DNA from: Oscillospiraceae bacterium
Lineage (GTDB): Bacteria > Bacillota_A > Clostridia > Oscillospirales > Ruminococcaceae
Direction of reading: 5' to 3'
NCBI GenBank assembly: GCA_004558145.1
Contig: SFDQ01000005.1
Span: 112,295 to 176,294, forward strand
DNA: 64,000 bases
Shown here: piece by piece, positions 1-7,518 of the stretch
Layout of the letters: every line of letters starts with the position of its first letter
Numbering within the stretch: position 1 is the stretch's first letter
The notes under the pieces: generated by a model
Told to the model about the DNA's origin: nothing
What the model saw: only the letters and a program-made list of their open reading frames with translations
Databases searched by the model: none
Translations under genes and position numbers: made by a program

Positions 1-60
1 CCGGGATTCTTCGCCGTTTTGCAGCAGCTGGGCGCTGGCATCGAGGTGGAAAAGGAATGA
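1..60 (+). CDS. 3' end of an upstream gene, probably EPSP synthase (aroA)
   Basis: The last 19 codons of a reading frame enter from the left edge and stop with TGA at 58-60. The ATG of the next gene overlaps it (ATGA), so the two are translationally coupled. The residues PGFFAVLQQLGA resemble the usual C-terminus of 3-phosphoshikimate 1-carboxyvinyltransferase (SYPxFF..L..LG). A shikimate-pathway gene directly before prephenate dehydrogenase fits that reading. Only 19 residues are visible, so the identity is an inference. Confidence 0.5.
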   Translation, partial: PGFFAVLQQLGAGIEVEKE

Positions 61-923
61 AGAAGGACAGCCGTTTCGTCATCGTGGGCCTGGGCCTTTT
101 GGGCGGAGCCTACGCATTGGGCCTGCGCAAGGCGGGCTTTGAGCATGTGGCCGCCATCGACCTGAAGGAAGAGGCCCTGGCCTTTGCCAAAGAGAAAAAC
201 TACATCGAAGAGGGCCGCACCGAGGGCTTTGAGGAGATGCTGGCCCGGGCCGACTATGTGGTTTTTTCGTTATATCCCACTGCATTTATACAGTGGGTAG
301 AAAAATACGGCGCACTTTTGCCCGCAGGCTGCCTTTGCACCGATGTGTCCGGCGTGAAGGCGGGGCTGGTGGAAAAGGTGCAGGCGCTGCTGCCCGAGGG
401 CGTGGAGTTCATCGCCAGCCACCCCATGGCGGGCAAGGAGCGCAGCGGGGTGGAGAACGCCCATCTGGTGGATTTTGCCCCGGCGAACTTCCTCATCACC
501 CCCACCGAAAAGAACACCGAAGCGGGGGTGGAGTTTGCCCGCGGGCTGGCAAAGGCGCTGGGCTTTGCCCACATCCACGTCATCAGCCCCGAAGAGCACG
601 ACCGGATGATCGGCTATGTGAGCCAGCTGACCCACGCCATCGCGGTGAGTCTGATGTGCGCGCCAAACGCCGAGCGCTTTGCCGACTACACCGGCGACTC
701 TTTCCGGGACCTGACCCGCATCGCCTATCTGAACGCCCCCATGTGGGCGGAGCTGTTTTTGTGGAACCGGGACTGCCTTGTGGAGGAGATAGACGCCTTC
801 ACCGCCCGGCTGCAGCAGCTGAAGGGCTATCTGCAAACGGGGCAGCGGGAGGAACTGGAGGCGATGTTCCGGGCCTCCTCGGCGGCCCGCACCGCCTTTG
901 ACAAAAAAGAGAAGGAGGGGTGA
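57..923 (+). CDS. tyrA: Prephenate dehydrogenase
   Basis: NAD-dependent oxidative decarboxylation of prephenate to 4-hydroxyphenylpyruvate, in cytoplasmic tyrosine synthesis. The 288-residue protein starts with a Rossmann nucleotide-binding loop (GLGLLGG, residues 11-17). It carries the family signature SHPMAGKERSG near residues 121-131, followed by the all-helical C-terminal dimerisation domain. Length matches the monofunctional clostridial enzyme, with no chorismate mutase or ACT domain attached. The start overlaps the stop of the preceding probable aroA, and the next gene begins 3 bases downstream, so it belongs to a tight operon. Confidence 0.93.
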   Translation: MKKDSRFVIVGLGLLGGAYALGLRKAGFEHVAAIDLKEEALAFAKEKNYIEEGRTEGFEEMLARADYVVFSLYPTAFIQWVEKYGALLPAGCLCTDVSGVKAGLVEKVQALLPEGVEFIASHPMAGKERSGVENAHLVDFAPANFLITPTEKNTEAGVEFARGLAKALGFAHIHVISPEEHDRMIGYVSQLTHAIAVSLMCAPNAERFADYTGDSFRDLTRIAYLNAPMWAELFLWNRDCLVEEIDAFTARLQQLKGYLQTGQREELEAMFRASSAARTAFDKKEKEG

Positions 924-926
924 ACC

Positions 927-1919
927 ATGCCCCGCGTGGAAGGGCAGAAGGGGAAGATCCTCCTTCTGCTGCGCATCCTTGAGCGATACACCGACGAGGA
1001 GCACCTCATCAGCGTGCCCCGCATCCTGGAGCTGCTGGAGGCCCAGGGCGTGCAGGCCGAGCGCAAAAGCGTTTATTCCGACATCCAGACGTTGCAGGAA
1101 CTGGGCTATGACATCGTGCAGCAGCGGGGCCGCTCCGGCGGCTACTATCTGGCCAGCCGCCAGTTCCAGCTGCCGGAACTGAAGCTTCTGGCGGACGCGG
1201 TGCAGGCCAGCCGGTTCATCACCCGCAAAAAGAGCGACCAGCTCATCCGCACCCTGGCCCAGTTCGCCAGCGACTGGCAGGCGGCGGACCTGAAGCGGCA
1301 GGTGTTCGCCTCCAGCCGCATCAAGACCATGAACGAGAGCATCTACTACAACGTGGACGCGCTGCACCGGGCCATCGCCGAGGACAGGCAGGTGCGCTTT
1401 GTCTACCAGGAGTGGGACCTCAACAAGCGCAAGGTGGCCCGCCGGGGCGGCAGCGCCTACGAAGTGAGCCCCTGGGCCCTTTTGTGGGAGGATGAGAACT
1501 ACTATCTGGTGGCCTGGGCCAAGGGCCAGGGCCTGCGGCACTACCGGGTGGACAAGATGGCCTCCATCACCCTGCTGGATGTGCCCCGCCAGGGCGCGGA
1601 GGACTACGACCCCAAAAAGATGCAGGACTACGCAAAGCCCATGTTCCAGATGTACGCCGGGCCGGTGAAGCGGGTGCAGCTTGCCTGCGACAACGGCGTC
1701 ATCGGCCCCATGCTGGACCGGTTCGGCACCGACGTGACGGTGGTGCCTCAGCCGGACGGCGCCACCTTCCATCTCTACGCCGACGTGGCGGTGAGCCCCA
1801 CCTTCTACGGCTGGGTGTGCGGGTTTTCCGGCAAGGTGCGCATCGTGGCCCCCGCCGAGGTGAAAGAGGACTTCTGCCGTGCCCTGCGCAGCCTCACCGC
1901 CGCCGAGGAGGCGCTGTGA
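927..1919 (+). CDS. WYL-domain transcriptional regulator
   Basis: A 330-residue DNA-binding regulator. Residues about 8-65 form a winged helix-turn-helix of the HTH_11/DeoR type (ILRILERYTDEEHLISVPRI, then a recognition-helix-like VYSDIQTLQELGYDI). Residues about 140-215 form a WYL domain (SPWALLWEDENYYLVAWAKG), a ligand-sensing module known from PafBC and DNA-damage or nucleic-acid-responsive regulators. A C-terminal WCX-like extension follows. It sits between tyrA and mutY and overlaps mutY by GTGA, so it is cotranscribed with a DNA-repair gene. The ligand and target cannot be read from sequence. Confidence 0.88.
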   Translation: MPRVEGQKGKILLLLRILERYTDEEHLISVPRILELLEAQGVQAERKSVYSDIQTLQELGYDIVQQRGRSGGYYLASRQFQLPELKLLADAVQASRFITRKKSDQLIRTLAQFASDWQAADLKRQVFASSRIKTMNESIYYNVDALHRAIAEDRQVRFVYQEWDLNKRKVARRGGSAYEVSPWALLWEDENYYLVAWAKGQGLRHYRVDKMASITLLDVPRQGAEDYDPKKMQDYAKPMFQMYAGPVKRVQLACDNGVIGPMLDRFGTDVTVVPQPDGATFHLYADVAVSPTFYGWVCGFSGKVRIVAPAEVKEDFCRALRSLTAAEEAL

Positions 1920-2974
1920 GCGGGCCCGGGCCCATCGCGCCGGCGCTGCTGGCGTGGTTTCGGCAAAACGCCCGGGTGCTGCCCTTCCGCCAGGACCCCA
2001 CCCCCTACCACATCTGGGTCAGCGAGATCATGCTGCAGCAAACGCGGGTGGCGGCGGCGCTGGAGCACTACCGCCGCTTCATGGAGGCCCTGCCGGACGT
2101 TCCGGCCCTGGCCGCCTGCCCCGACGAGGAGCTGTTCAAGCTGTGGGAGGGGCTGGGCTACTATTCCCGGGCGCGCAACCTGAAAAAGGCGGCGCAGCTG
2201 GTTTGCAGCGAGTACGGCGGGCAGCTGCCCGCAAGCTTTGAGGAACTGCAGAAGCTGCCGGGCATCGGGGAATACACCGCCGGGGCCATCGCCTCCATCG
2301 CCTTCGGCCTGCCCGCCCCTGCGGTGGACGGCAACGTGCTGCGGGTGTTCGCCCGGCTCTACAACGACGGCAGCAACATCGCGGACCCGGCCGCAAAGCG
2401 GCTGTTCACCCGCCGGGTGATGGACCAGCAGCCCGCCGATGCGCCCGGCCCCTTCAACGAGGCGCTGATGGAGCTGGGGGCGCTGGTCTGCCTGCCGGGG
2501 GGCGCGCCGCTGTGCGGCGAGTGCCCGCTGGCGGACCGCTGCCTTGCAAGGGCGGCGGGCACCCAGCTGGAACTGCCGGTGAAAACGCCCCCCAAGGCCC
2601 GCCGGGTGCAGCCTGTGACGGTGCTGGTGGCACGAAACGCCCGGGGGGAGCATCTTTTGCAGAAGCGGCCGGAAACGGGGCTGCTGGCCGGCCTTTGGCA
2701 GCCCTTTCTCTTTGAGGAAAAGCTGACGCTGGACGAGGCGCTGGCAAGGCTTGCGGCTCTGGGCCTTTCGGTCAGCGCCGCCCCGCCCCTGCCCCTCAAA
2801 CCCGCCAAACACATCTTCAGCCACGTGGAGTGGCGGATGGCCGGCTGGCAGCTGGAAGCGGCGGGCGACGCCCCCGCCGGATGCCTTTGGGCTTCGCCGG
2901 AGGAGGCCGCCGGGCGCTATGCCCTGCCGGGGGCCTTCAAGGCCTATCGGCCGCTGCTCACCGGCGGGCGCTGA
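1916..2974 (+). CDS. mutY: A/G-specific adenine DNA glycosylase
   Basis: Removes adenine mispaired with 8-oxoguanine. The 352-residue protein has the catalytic Glu in SEIMLQQTRV, the helix-hairpin-helix LPGIGEYTAGAI, the catalytic Asp in VDGNVLRV, and four cysteines of the 4Fe-4S loop. A C-terminal NUDIX-like (MutT-type) 8-oxoG recognition domain follows, from about residue 230. I chose GTG at 1916 because it overlaps the WYL stop; an upstream ATG (1817) lies inside the WYL gene and would add a non-homologous extension. The first Cys spacing is CX7C instead of the CX6C of E. coli. Confidence 0.94.
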   Translation: MSGPGPIAPALLAWFRQNARVLPFRQDPTPYHIWVSEIMLQQTRVAAALEHYRRFMEALPDVPALAACPDEELFKLWEGLGYYSRARNLKKAAQLVCSEYGGQLPASFEELQKLPGIGEYTAGAIASIAFGLPAPAVDGNVLRVFARLYNDGSNIADPAAKRLFTRRVMDQQPADAPGPFNEALMELGALVCLPGGAPLCGECPLADRCLARAAGTQLELPVKTPPKARRVQPVTVLVARNARGEHLLQKRPETGLLAGLWQPFLFEEKLTLDEALARLAALGLSVSAAPPLPLKPAKHIFSHVEWRMAGWQLEAAGDAPAGCLWASPEEAAGRYALPGAFKAYRPLLTGGR

Positions 2975-2988
2975 CGCGCAATTTCTGG

Positions 2989-3017
2989 TTGTAATCTGGC
3001 CTTTCGCGGGCTATAAT
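2989..3017 (+). promoter_or_regulatory. Promoter of the small membrane protein gene
   Basis: TTGTAA (2989-2994), 17-bp spacer, TATAAT (3012-3017). The gene start is 65 bases downstream, preceded by AAAGGAGG. Confidence 0.7.
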
Positions 3018-3081
3018 AAGGGTAAATCACATTGCATTCTGTGCCCCCCGACGGGGCAGCCAAAATAAAGGAGGTATCTTC

Positions 3082-3282
3082 ATGAAACAATCCACCTTTG
3101 TCGCGCTGGTGCTGATGCTGGCCGCCGCCGTGGGCGCTCTGACCGCCGCCTGGCTGTATGTGCGCCGCCGGGAGAAGGAGCTGGACGAGTACGAGCAGCT
3201 GCTGTTCAGCGAGGACCTGGACGAGGAGGAAGCGCCCGCCGAGGAGGCCGCCGCTCCCGCCGCCGAGCCCGACGCCGAATAA
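3082..3282 (+). CDS. Small single-pass membrane protein, 66 aa
   Basis: Not assigned to a family. It has a hydrophobic N-terminal helix (residues about 5-26), a basic stop (RRREK), and an acidic, Ala/Glu-rich cytoplasmic tail (residues about 30-66). It is supported as a gene by its own consensus promoter, a strong AAAGGAGG ribosome site 8 bases before ATG, and an intrinsic terminator right after the stop. It is therefore a monocistronic small protein. Function unknown; the acidic tail suggests a small membrane adaptor, which is inference only. Confidence 0.75.
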   Translation: MKQSTFVALVLMLAAAVGALTAAWLYVRRREKELDEYEQLLFSEDLDEEEAPAEEAAAPAAEPDAE

Positions 3283-3290
3283 AGCCCACC

Positions 3291-3324
3291 GCCGTGAACG
3301 GGACCTCCGTTCACGGCTTTTTTT
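3291..3324 (+). terminator. Intrinsic terminator
   Basis: 11-bp inverted repeat GCCGTGAACGG / CCGTTCACGGC followed by a run of seven T, directly after the small membrane protein gene. Confidence 0.9.
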
Positions 3325-3341
3325 GTTTTGCCCCGAGGATT

Positions 3342-3370
3342 TTGCCCTTTTCGCCCCTTTGTGGTATAAT
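3342..3370 (+). promoter_or_regulatory. Promoter of the M23-like gene pair
   Basis: TTGCCC (3342-3347), 17-bp spacer, TATAAT (3365-3370) with the extended -10 element TGG in front. Confidence 0.7.
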
Positions 3371-3450
3371 GCGGTTATACATGCCCCAAAACGGGGGCGG
3401 ACCAGCCCGCGGGCCATTTTTCGGGCCCGCCGCGAAAGGAGGCGCCCAGC

Positions 3451-4728
3451 ATGAAGCGCGCGCTGCTCTGGCTTTTGATGGTCCTTGTGTTCACCGCCCT
3501 GGTGCTGGGCGGGGCCCTGGGCTTTTTCTACTATTCCACCAATGAAGACCGCCTGCCCGCCGCAGGGGTGACCTTTGCGGGGCAGACCCTCACCGAGGCC
3601 GCCGGCTACCACTGGGAGCTGCCGGTGCTGGGGGGCGTTTTGTGGCGGGAGTTTTCCTTGAGCCCCAGCCTTGCCAACCTGGAGCTGGAGCCTGTGACCA
3701 CCCCTTCGGCGGCGCTGGAACTGTCGACTGACATAACCGCCGACGGCACCACCCTGACGCTCAAGACCGCCGGCGGCGTGACGGTGTTCGACGGCACCGC
3801 CAGCGAGTGGAAGAACTTCACCTTCCCCCAGAACGGCGAATACTACCTCACCATCCGGGCGGGGCGGCAGGCGTCCAGCCAGAAGCCCTCCAAGCCTGTG
3901 GGCTATTACCAGTATCAGTGCCACTTCTGGGTGGACGTGCAGCCCACCCTCACCCTGGCCTCTGACCAGGCGGCCCAGGGGGATGTGGCGGCCATCTATG
4001 TGTCCGGGGCGCTAGGTGCGGGCGGCACGCCCCCCACCGCCCAGTGCGAGCTGGGGCCGGTGTGGTTCCGGCCCACCCAAAACGGCTGGGTCGGCTATCT
4101 GCCGGTGACCTACAACGCCGAGGGCGGCGAGTGGCCCATCACCGTGACGCTGGGCGATGTGACCCTCTCCGCCACCCTCACGGTGCGCAGCACCGAATAT
4201 CCCTCCACCCAGACCTCCTCCGGCGAGGCGGCCACCGCCGAGGCCAACGAGGAGTTCCGCCGGGTGATCTGGAGCCTCTATGACCAGGGCTCCAACGAGG
4301 CGCTCTGGACCGGGGCATTCCAGTACCCCGCCCAGGGGGCCAGCATTTTTCAAAGCTACGGCGCATATCTCTACGACGGCGAAAAATCCGCCGGGCGGGC
4401 GGCCAACCTGACGCTGCTCACCCCGGAGAACGCCCTGGCGGTGAGCCCCGCCGCGGGCCGGGTGGCCTACGCGGGCGAGCTGCAGCTCACCGGCAACACG
4501 GTGGTCATCGACCACGGCTGCGGGGTGAAGAGCTATCTCTTCGGCCTTTCCAGCATTGCGGACATCAAGACCGGCGATGAGGTCACCGCCGGGCAGGGGC
4601 TGGGCGTGGCCGGGCGCAAGCTCATCTGGGAAGTGCGCATCGGCAACAAGAGCGTGGACCCCCAAAAGCTGACCCAAGGGGGCAGCAACGGCCTGTTCTA
4701 CCGCCCGGTGGGCGATGAACTGCGCTGA
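3451..4728 (+). CDS. Membrane-anchored degenerate M23/LytM-domain protein (paralog 1)
   Basis: 425 residues: an N-terminal membrane anchor (about 5-27), a long extracytoplasmic beta-rich middle region, and a C-terminal LytM-like fold at about 330-410. The fold is recognisable from GRVAYAGELQLTGNTVVIDHG, from IKTGDEVTAGQGLGVAG, and from the final IWEVRIG strand. The usual M23 zinc ligands are absent: the HLHFE motif reads KLIWE and the YAHLS position reads LFGLSS. It is therefore probably a non-catalytic binding or regulatory domain, as in EnvC/NlpD-type activators (family knowledge). A paralog follows immediately downstream. Confidence 0.8.
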   Translation: MKRALLWLLMVLVFTALVLGGALGFFYYSTNEDRLPAAGVTFAGQTLTEAAGYHWELPVLGGVLWREFSLSPSLANLELEPVTTPSAALELSTDITADGTTLTLKTAGGVTVFDGTASEWKNFTFPQNGEYYLTIRAGRQASSQKPSKPVGYYQYQCHFWVDVQPTLTLASDQAAQGDVAAIYVSGALGAGGTPPTAQCELGPVWFRPTQNGWVGYLPVTYNAEGGEWPITVTLGDVTLSATLTVRSTEYPSTQTSSGEAATAEANEEFRRVIWSLYDQGSNEALWTGAFQYPAQGASIFQSYGAYLYDGEKSAGRAANLTLLTPENALAVSPAAGRVAYAGELQLTGNTVVIDHGCGVKSYLFGLSSIADIKTGDEVTAGQGLGVAGRKLIWEVRIGNKSVDPQKLTQGGSNGLFYRPVGDELR

Positions 4729-4821
4729 CGAAAAAGCAAAACCGGCCCTTGCCCCGCGCCGCGGGGCCGGGGCGAGAGCGGCCCGCCGCGGCGGGCCGCC
4801 GCTGATGTGAGGTGAACCATT

Positions 4822-6120
4822 TTGCAGGACATCCTGAAAGCCGTGGGCAAATGGCTGGCGCTGGTGGTGGTGCTGGTGGCGGTGCTGCTGGGCGCGGCCC
4901 TGGGCTTCATGTACACGCAGGTGAATGTGGGCGATCTGCCCGCCTATGCCGTGACCTTCGGCGGCGGCGAGCTGCCCCAGACCGGCTACCAGTGGAAGGT
5001 GCCCATCGCGGGCAACTGGCTGGCCCGCACCCTGAGCGAGGAGGGCGAGGCCGCCGACCTGGGCGAAGTGACCGACAGCCACCCCGCCCTGGAGCTGCCC
5101 GCCGGCACCGAGGGTCAGCTGACCATCCTCGACGAGGCGGAGGAAGTGGTGTTCGAGGGCACCGCCGACGAATACGCCGATTTTTCCTTTGGCAAAAACG
5201 GCAGCTATTCCGCCCGGCTGACGGTGAGCCCCCAGACGAACGAGCTGAACCCCTCCACCAAGATGGAGGGCTTCTGCCTTTATGACTTCACCTTCCAGCT
5301 GCGGGCCCAGCCCACCCTTACCCTCTCCCACACCAGCATGGTGCAGGGCGGCGTGATCGGGGTGAAGCTGACCGGCGTGGTGGGCGACGCCACCCCCACC
5401 CTTTCCTGCGAGCTGGCCCCGGCGGTGTTCACCTACCACGACAATGCCTGGATCAGCTACATACCCGTGGACTACAACCAGTTCGGCGGCGACTACGAGA
5501 TCACCGCCACGGTGGACGGCCAGACGGTGAGCGCTTCGGTGTACATCTACGGCCGCGAGAACCGGGAGCTGGACACCTACACCATCGACGGCTCGGCGGC
5601 CATCCCCTACATGGCCTCCATCCCCAGCCAGCTGGAGGATGTGATGAGCATCTGCGACCCGGACATCTACTGGAACGGCGCCTTCACCCAGCCGGTGGAC
5701 GGCAAGGTGGTGCGGGACTACGCCGTGCTGGAATACACCGACCGCATCGACGAGCTGACCCTCTCCATCTACCCGGAGCTGGCGGTGCTGAACGAGTCCA
5801 TCGCGCCCCGGCGCAGCGTCAACGTGACCATGGCCGTGACCCCCGGCAAGAAGGTGCTGGCCCCCGCGGCGGGCCGCGTGGTCTACGCGGGCACCACCAG
5901 CGGCGGCGGGCGCACGGTGGTCATCGAGCACGGCTGCGGCCTCAAGAGCATCCTGTATCTGCTGGGCCGCATCGACGTGAGCGAGGGCGAGTATGTGGCC
6001 CAGAACGACGTGCTGGGCACCACCCAAGGCCACATCATCTGCGAGATGCGCCTCTATGACATCCCCATCAGCCCCTGGGAGGCCTGGCGCGGCCAGGGCG
6101 CGCTGATGTGGCAGGGCTGA
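4822..6120 (+). CDS. Membrane-anchored degenerate M23/LytM-domain protein (paralog 2)
   Basis: 432 residues with the same architecture as the gene before it: N-terminal membrane helix (about 10-30), beta-rich middle, and a C-terminal LytM-like domain (GRVVYAGTTSGGGRTVVIEHG, then GEYVAQNDVLGTTQGHIICEM). Again no HxH zinc motif (GHIICEM replaces HLHFE), so the protein should not be an active endopeptidase. It starts with TTG at 4822, preceded by GAGGTG at a good distance. The conserved pair with 93 bases between suggests duplicated partners, possibly cell-wall hydrolase regulators. Function is inferred. Confidence 0.8.
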   Translation: MQDILKAVGKWLALVVVLVAVLLGAALGFMYTQVNVGDLPAYAVTFGGGELPQTGYQWKVPIAGNWLARTLSEEGEAADLGEVTDSHPALELPAGTEGQLTILDEAEEVVFEGTADEYADFSFGKNGSYSARLTVSPQTNELNPSTKMEGFCLYDFTFQLRAQPTLTLSHTSMVQGGVIGVKLTGVVGDATPTLSCELAPAVFTYHDNAWISYIPVDYNQFGGDYEITATVDGQTVSASVYIYGRENRELDTYTIDGSAAIPYMASIPSQLEDVMSICDPDIYWNGAFTQPVDGKVVRDYAVLEYTDRIDELTLSIYPELAVLNESIAPRRSVNVTMAVTPGKKVLAPAAGRVVYAGTTSGGGRTVVIEHGCGLKSILYLLGRIDVSEGEYVAQNDVLGTTQGHIICEMRLYDIPISPWEAWRGQGALMWQG

Positions 6121-6230
6121 GCGGAGCCTTTCTCAGGCCCGGGCGGGCCGCTCCTTCCCCGGGAGGGTGGGGCGCGCTCCGCGGCGCAAACCTGCGGGCT
6201 TTTCCCGCAGCCCAAACGCCTCACAACTGA

Positions 6231-6268
6231 AAAAGCCCGGCGCGGTGGACCCACCGTGCCGGGCTTTT
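6231..6268. terminator. Bidirectional intrinsic terminator
   Basis: AAAAGCCCGGC and GCCGGGCTTTTG flank an inner GGTGG/CCACC stem. It sits between two converging genes and serves both. Confidence 0.9.
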
Positions 6269-6296
6269 GTTCGTCTTGGAGTTATACGATATGTAT

Positions 6297-7415
6297 TTAT
6301 CGGATGACATAATACAGAATCATCAGCAGCGCCAGCAGCCCCACGTTGGCCAGGGTGAACCAGAGCAGGTATCTGCCCTTTTGGGCGGGGTAGCGCCGGG
6401 CGAAGAACTTGTAGGAGATGAGGCTGGCCATGGAGGCGATGAGGGTGCCCAGGCCCCCCAGGTCGCAGCCGATGATGAGGGCGGGCCAGTTTTCGCTGTA
6501 ACCCGCCAGCAGCAGGGCGGCGGGCACGTTGCTGATGACCTGGCTGGCGGCCACCGCCACCTCCACTTCCCGCCCGGCCAGCGCCCCGGCCAGGAAGGCG
6601 GAGAAGGCGGGCAGGCGGCCCATGTTGCCGATGAACACGAAGAACGCCACGAAGGTGGCCAGCAGGGCATAGTCCAGCTTTTTCAAAAGGGGCCGGTCGG
6701 CGATGAGCAGCACCGCCAGGGTCAGCCCCGCCGCCGCCAGCGGGGGCAGCAGCTTTGCGATGCAGAGCAGGCACACCCCGCCCAGGGCGGCGAAGAGGGC
6801 GATGCGCCTGCCGCTGCCCTTTCCTTCCGGCTGCACCGCCGCGTGCATGGCCTCGCTTTTGGGCAAAAGGGCCAGCAGGGCGATGGCCGCTGCCGACAGT
6901 GCCGCATAGGGGGCCAGCAGGGCGCAGAACTCCAAAAAGCCCATCCCCGAGCGGTTGTAAAGGTAGAGGTTCTGGGGGTTGCCCATGGGGGTGAGCATGC
7001 TGCCCAGATTCGCCGCCGCCGTTTGCAGCACCACCAGCGGGATGGCCAGCCGCTGGCAGCCGGCCATTTCCAGCACCACCAGCCCAAAGGGCACAAAGGT
7101 GATGAGGGCCACGTCGTTGGTGACCAACATGCTCACGAAGAAGGGCAGAAAGGTCAGCACCAGCAGCATCTGCCGGGTGGTGGAAAGCCGCCCCAGCAGC
7201 CCCGCGCCCAGCGCGTCGAACACGCCCTGCCCCTGCAGGCCCTTGCTCACTGCCATCAGGCTGAACAGCAGGGCCAGGGTGTCCCAGTCGATGTAGTCAA
7301 GATAACCCTTGTCCGGCGGCACCGCCGCCATGGAACCCACCGCCAGCAGCGCGGCGATGCTGAGCACCGCTTCGCTTTTGGCAAAGCCGAGCGCTCTTTG
7401 AAAACACTGTTTCAT
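6297..7415 (-). CDS. ArsB/SLC13-type anion permease
   Basis: A polytopic membrane protein of about 372 residues with roughly ten hydrophobic helices. The motifs MLVTNDVALITFVPFGLV and LTPMGNPQNLYLY are typical of the ion transporter superfamily that holds ArsB, NhaD and CitM/SLC13 carriers. The substrate could be an oxyanion, a dicarboxylate or Na+/H+; sequence alone does not decide. No arsenic genes (arsR, arsC, arsA) are adjacent, which argues against calling it arsenite-specific. ATG at 7415 is preferred over the TTG one codon upstream because GGAA lies 5 bases before it. It stands alone between terminators. Confidence 0.82.
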   Translation of the reverse strand: MKQCFQRALGFAKSEAVLSIAALLAVGSMAAVPPDKGYLDYIDWDTLALLFSLMAVSKGLQGQGVFDALGAGLLGRLSTTRQMLLVLTFLPFFVSMLVTNDVALITFVPFGLVVLEMAGCQRLAIPLVVLQTAAANLGSMLTPMGNPQNLYLYNRSGMGFLEFCALLAPYAALSAAAIALLALLPKSEAMHAAVQPEGKGSGRRIALFAALGGVCLLCIAKLLPPLAAAGLTLAVLLIADRPLLKKLDYALLATFVAFFVFIGNMGRLPAFSAFLAGALAGREVEVAVAASQVISNVPAALLLAGYSENWPALIIGCDLGGLGTLIASMASLISYKFFARRYPAQKGRYLLWFTLANVGLLALLMILYYVIR

Positions 7416-7518
7416 CAAAATTCCTTCCCACTCTCTTTATTTTCGCAAAAGTGCGCCCCCGACGGGGCCGGGGCGCGGGCCGCGCCCGCGTCCCGCCCGA
7501 AAGGGGCGCTTGTTTGTT

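Noticed and set aside
270..1772. Minus-strand open frame of 500 codons
   Set aside because: Shadow of tyrA and the WYL gene; Leu/His/Gly/Val-rich with no recognisable motif.
2509..2562. Aberrant Fe-S loop spacing in MutY (CX7CX2CX5C)
   Set aside because: All four cysteines are present and the one-residue longer loop is likely a lineage variant, not a loss of the cluster.
6297..7415. Arsenite efflux operon
   Set aside because: The permease is ArsB-like by superfamily only; no arsR, arsC or arsA neighbour supports arsenic specificity.
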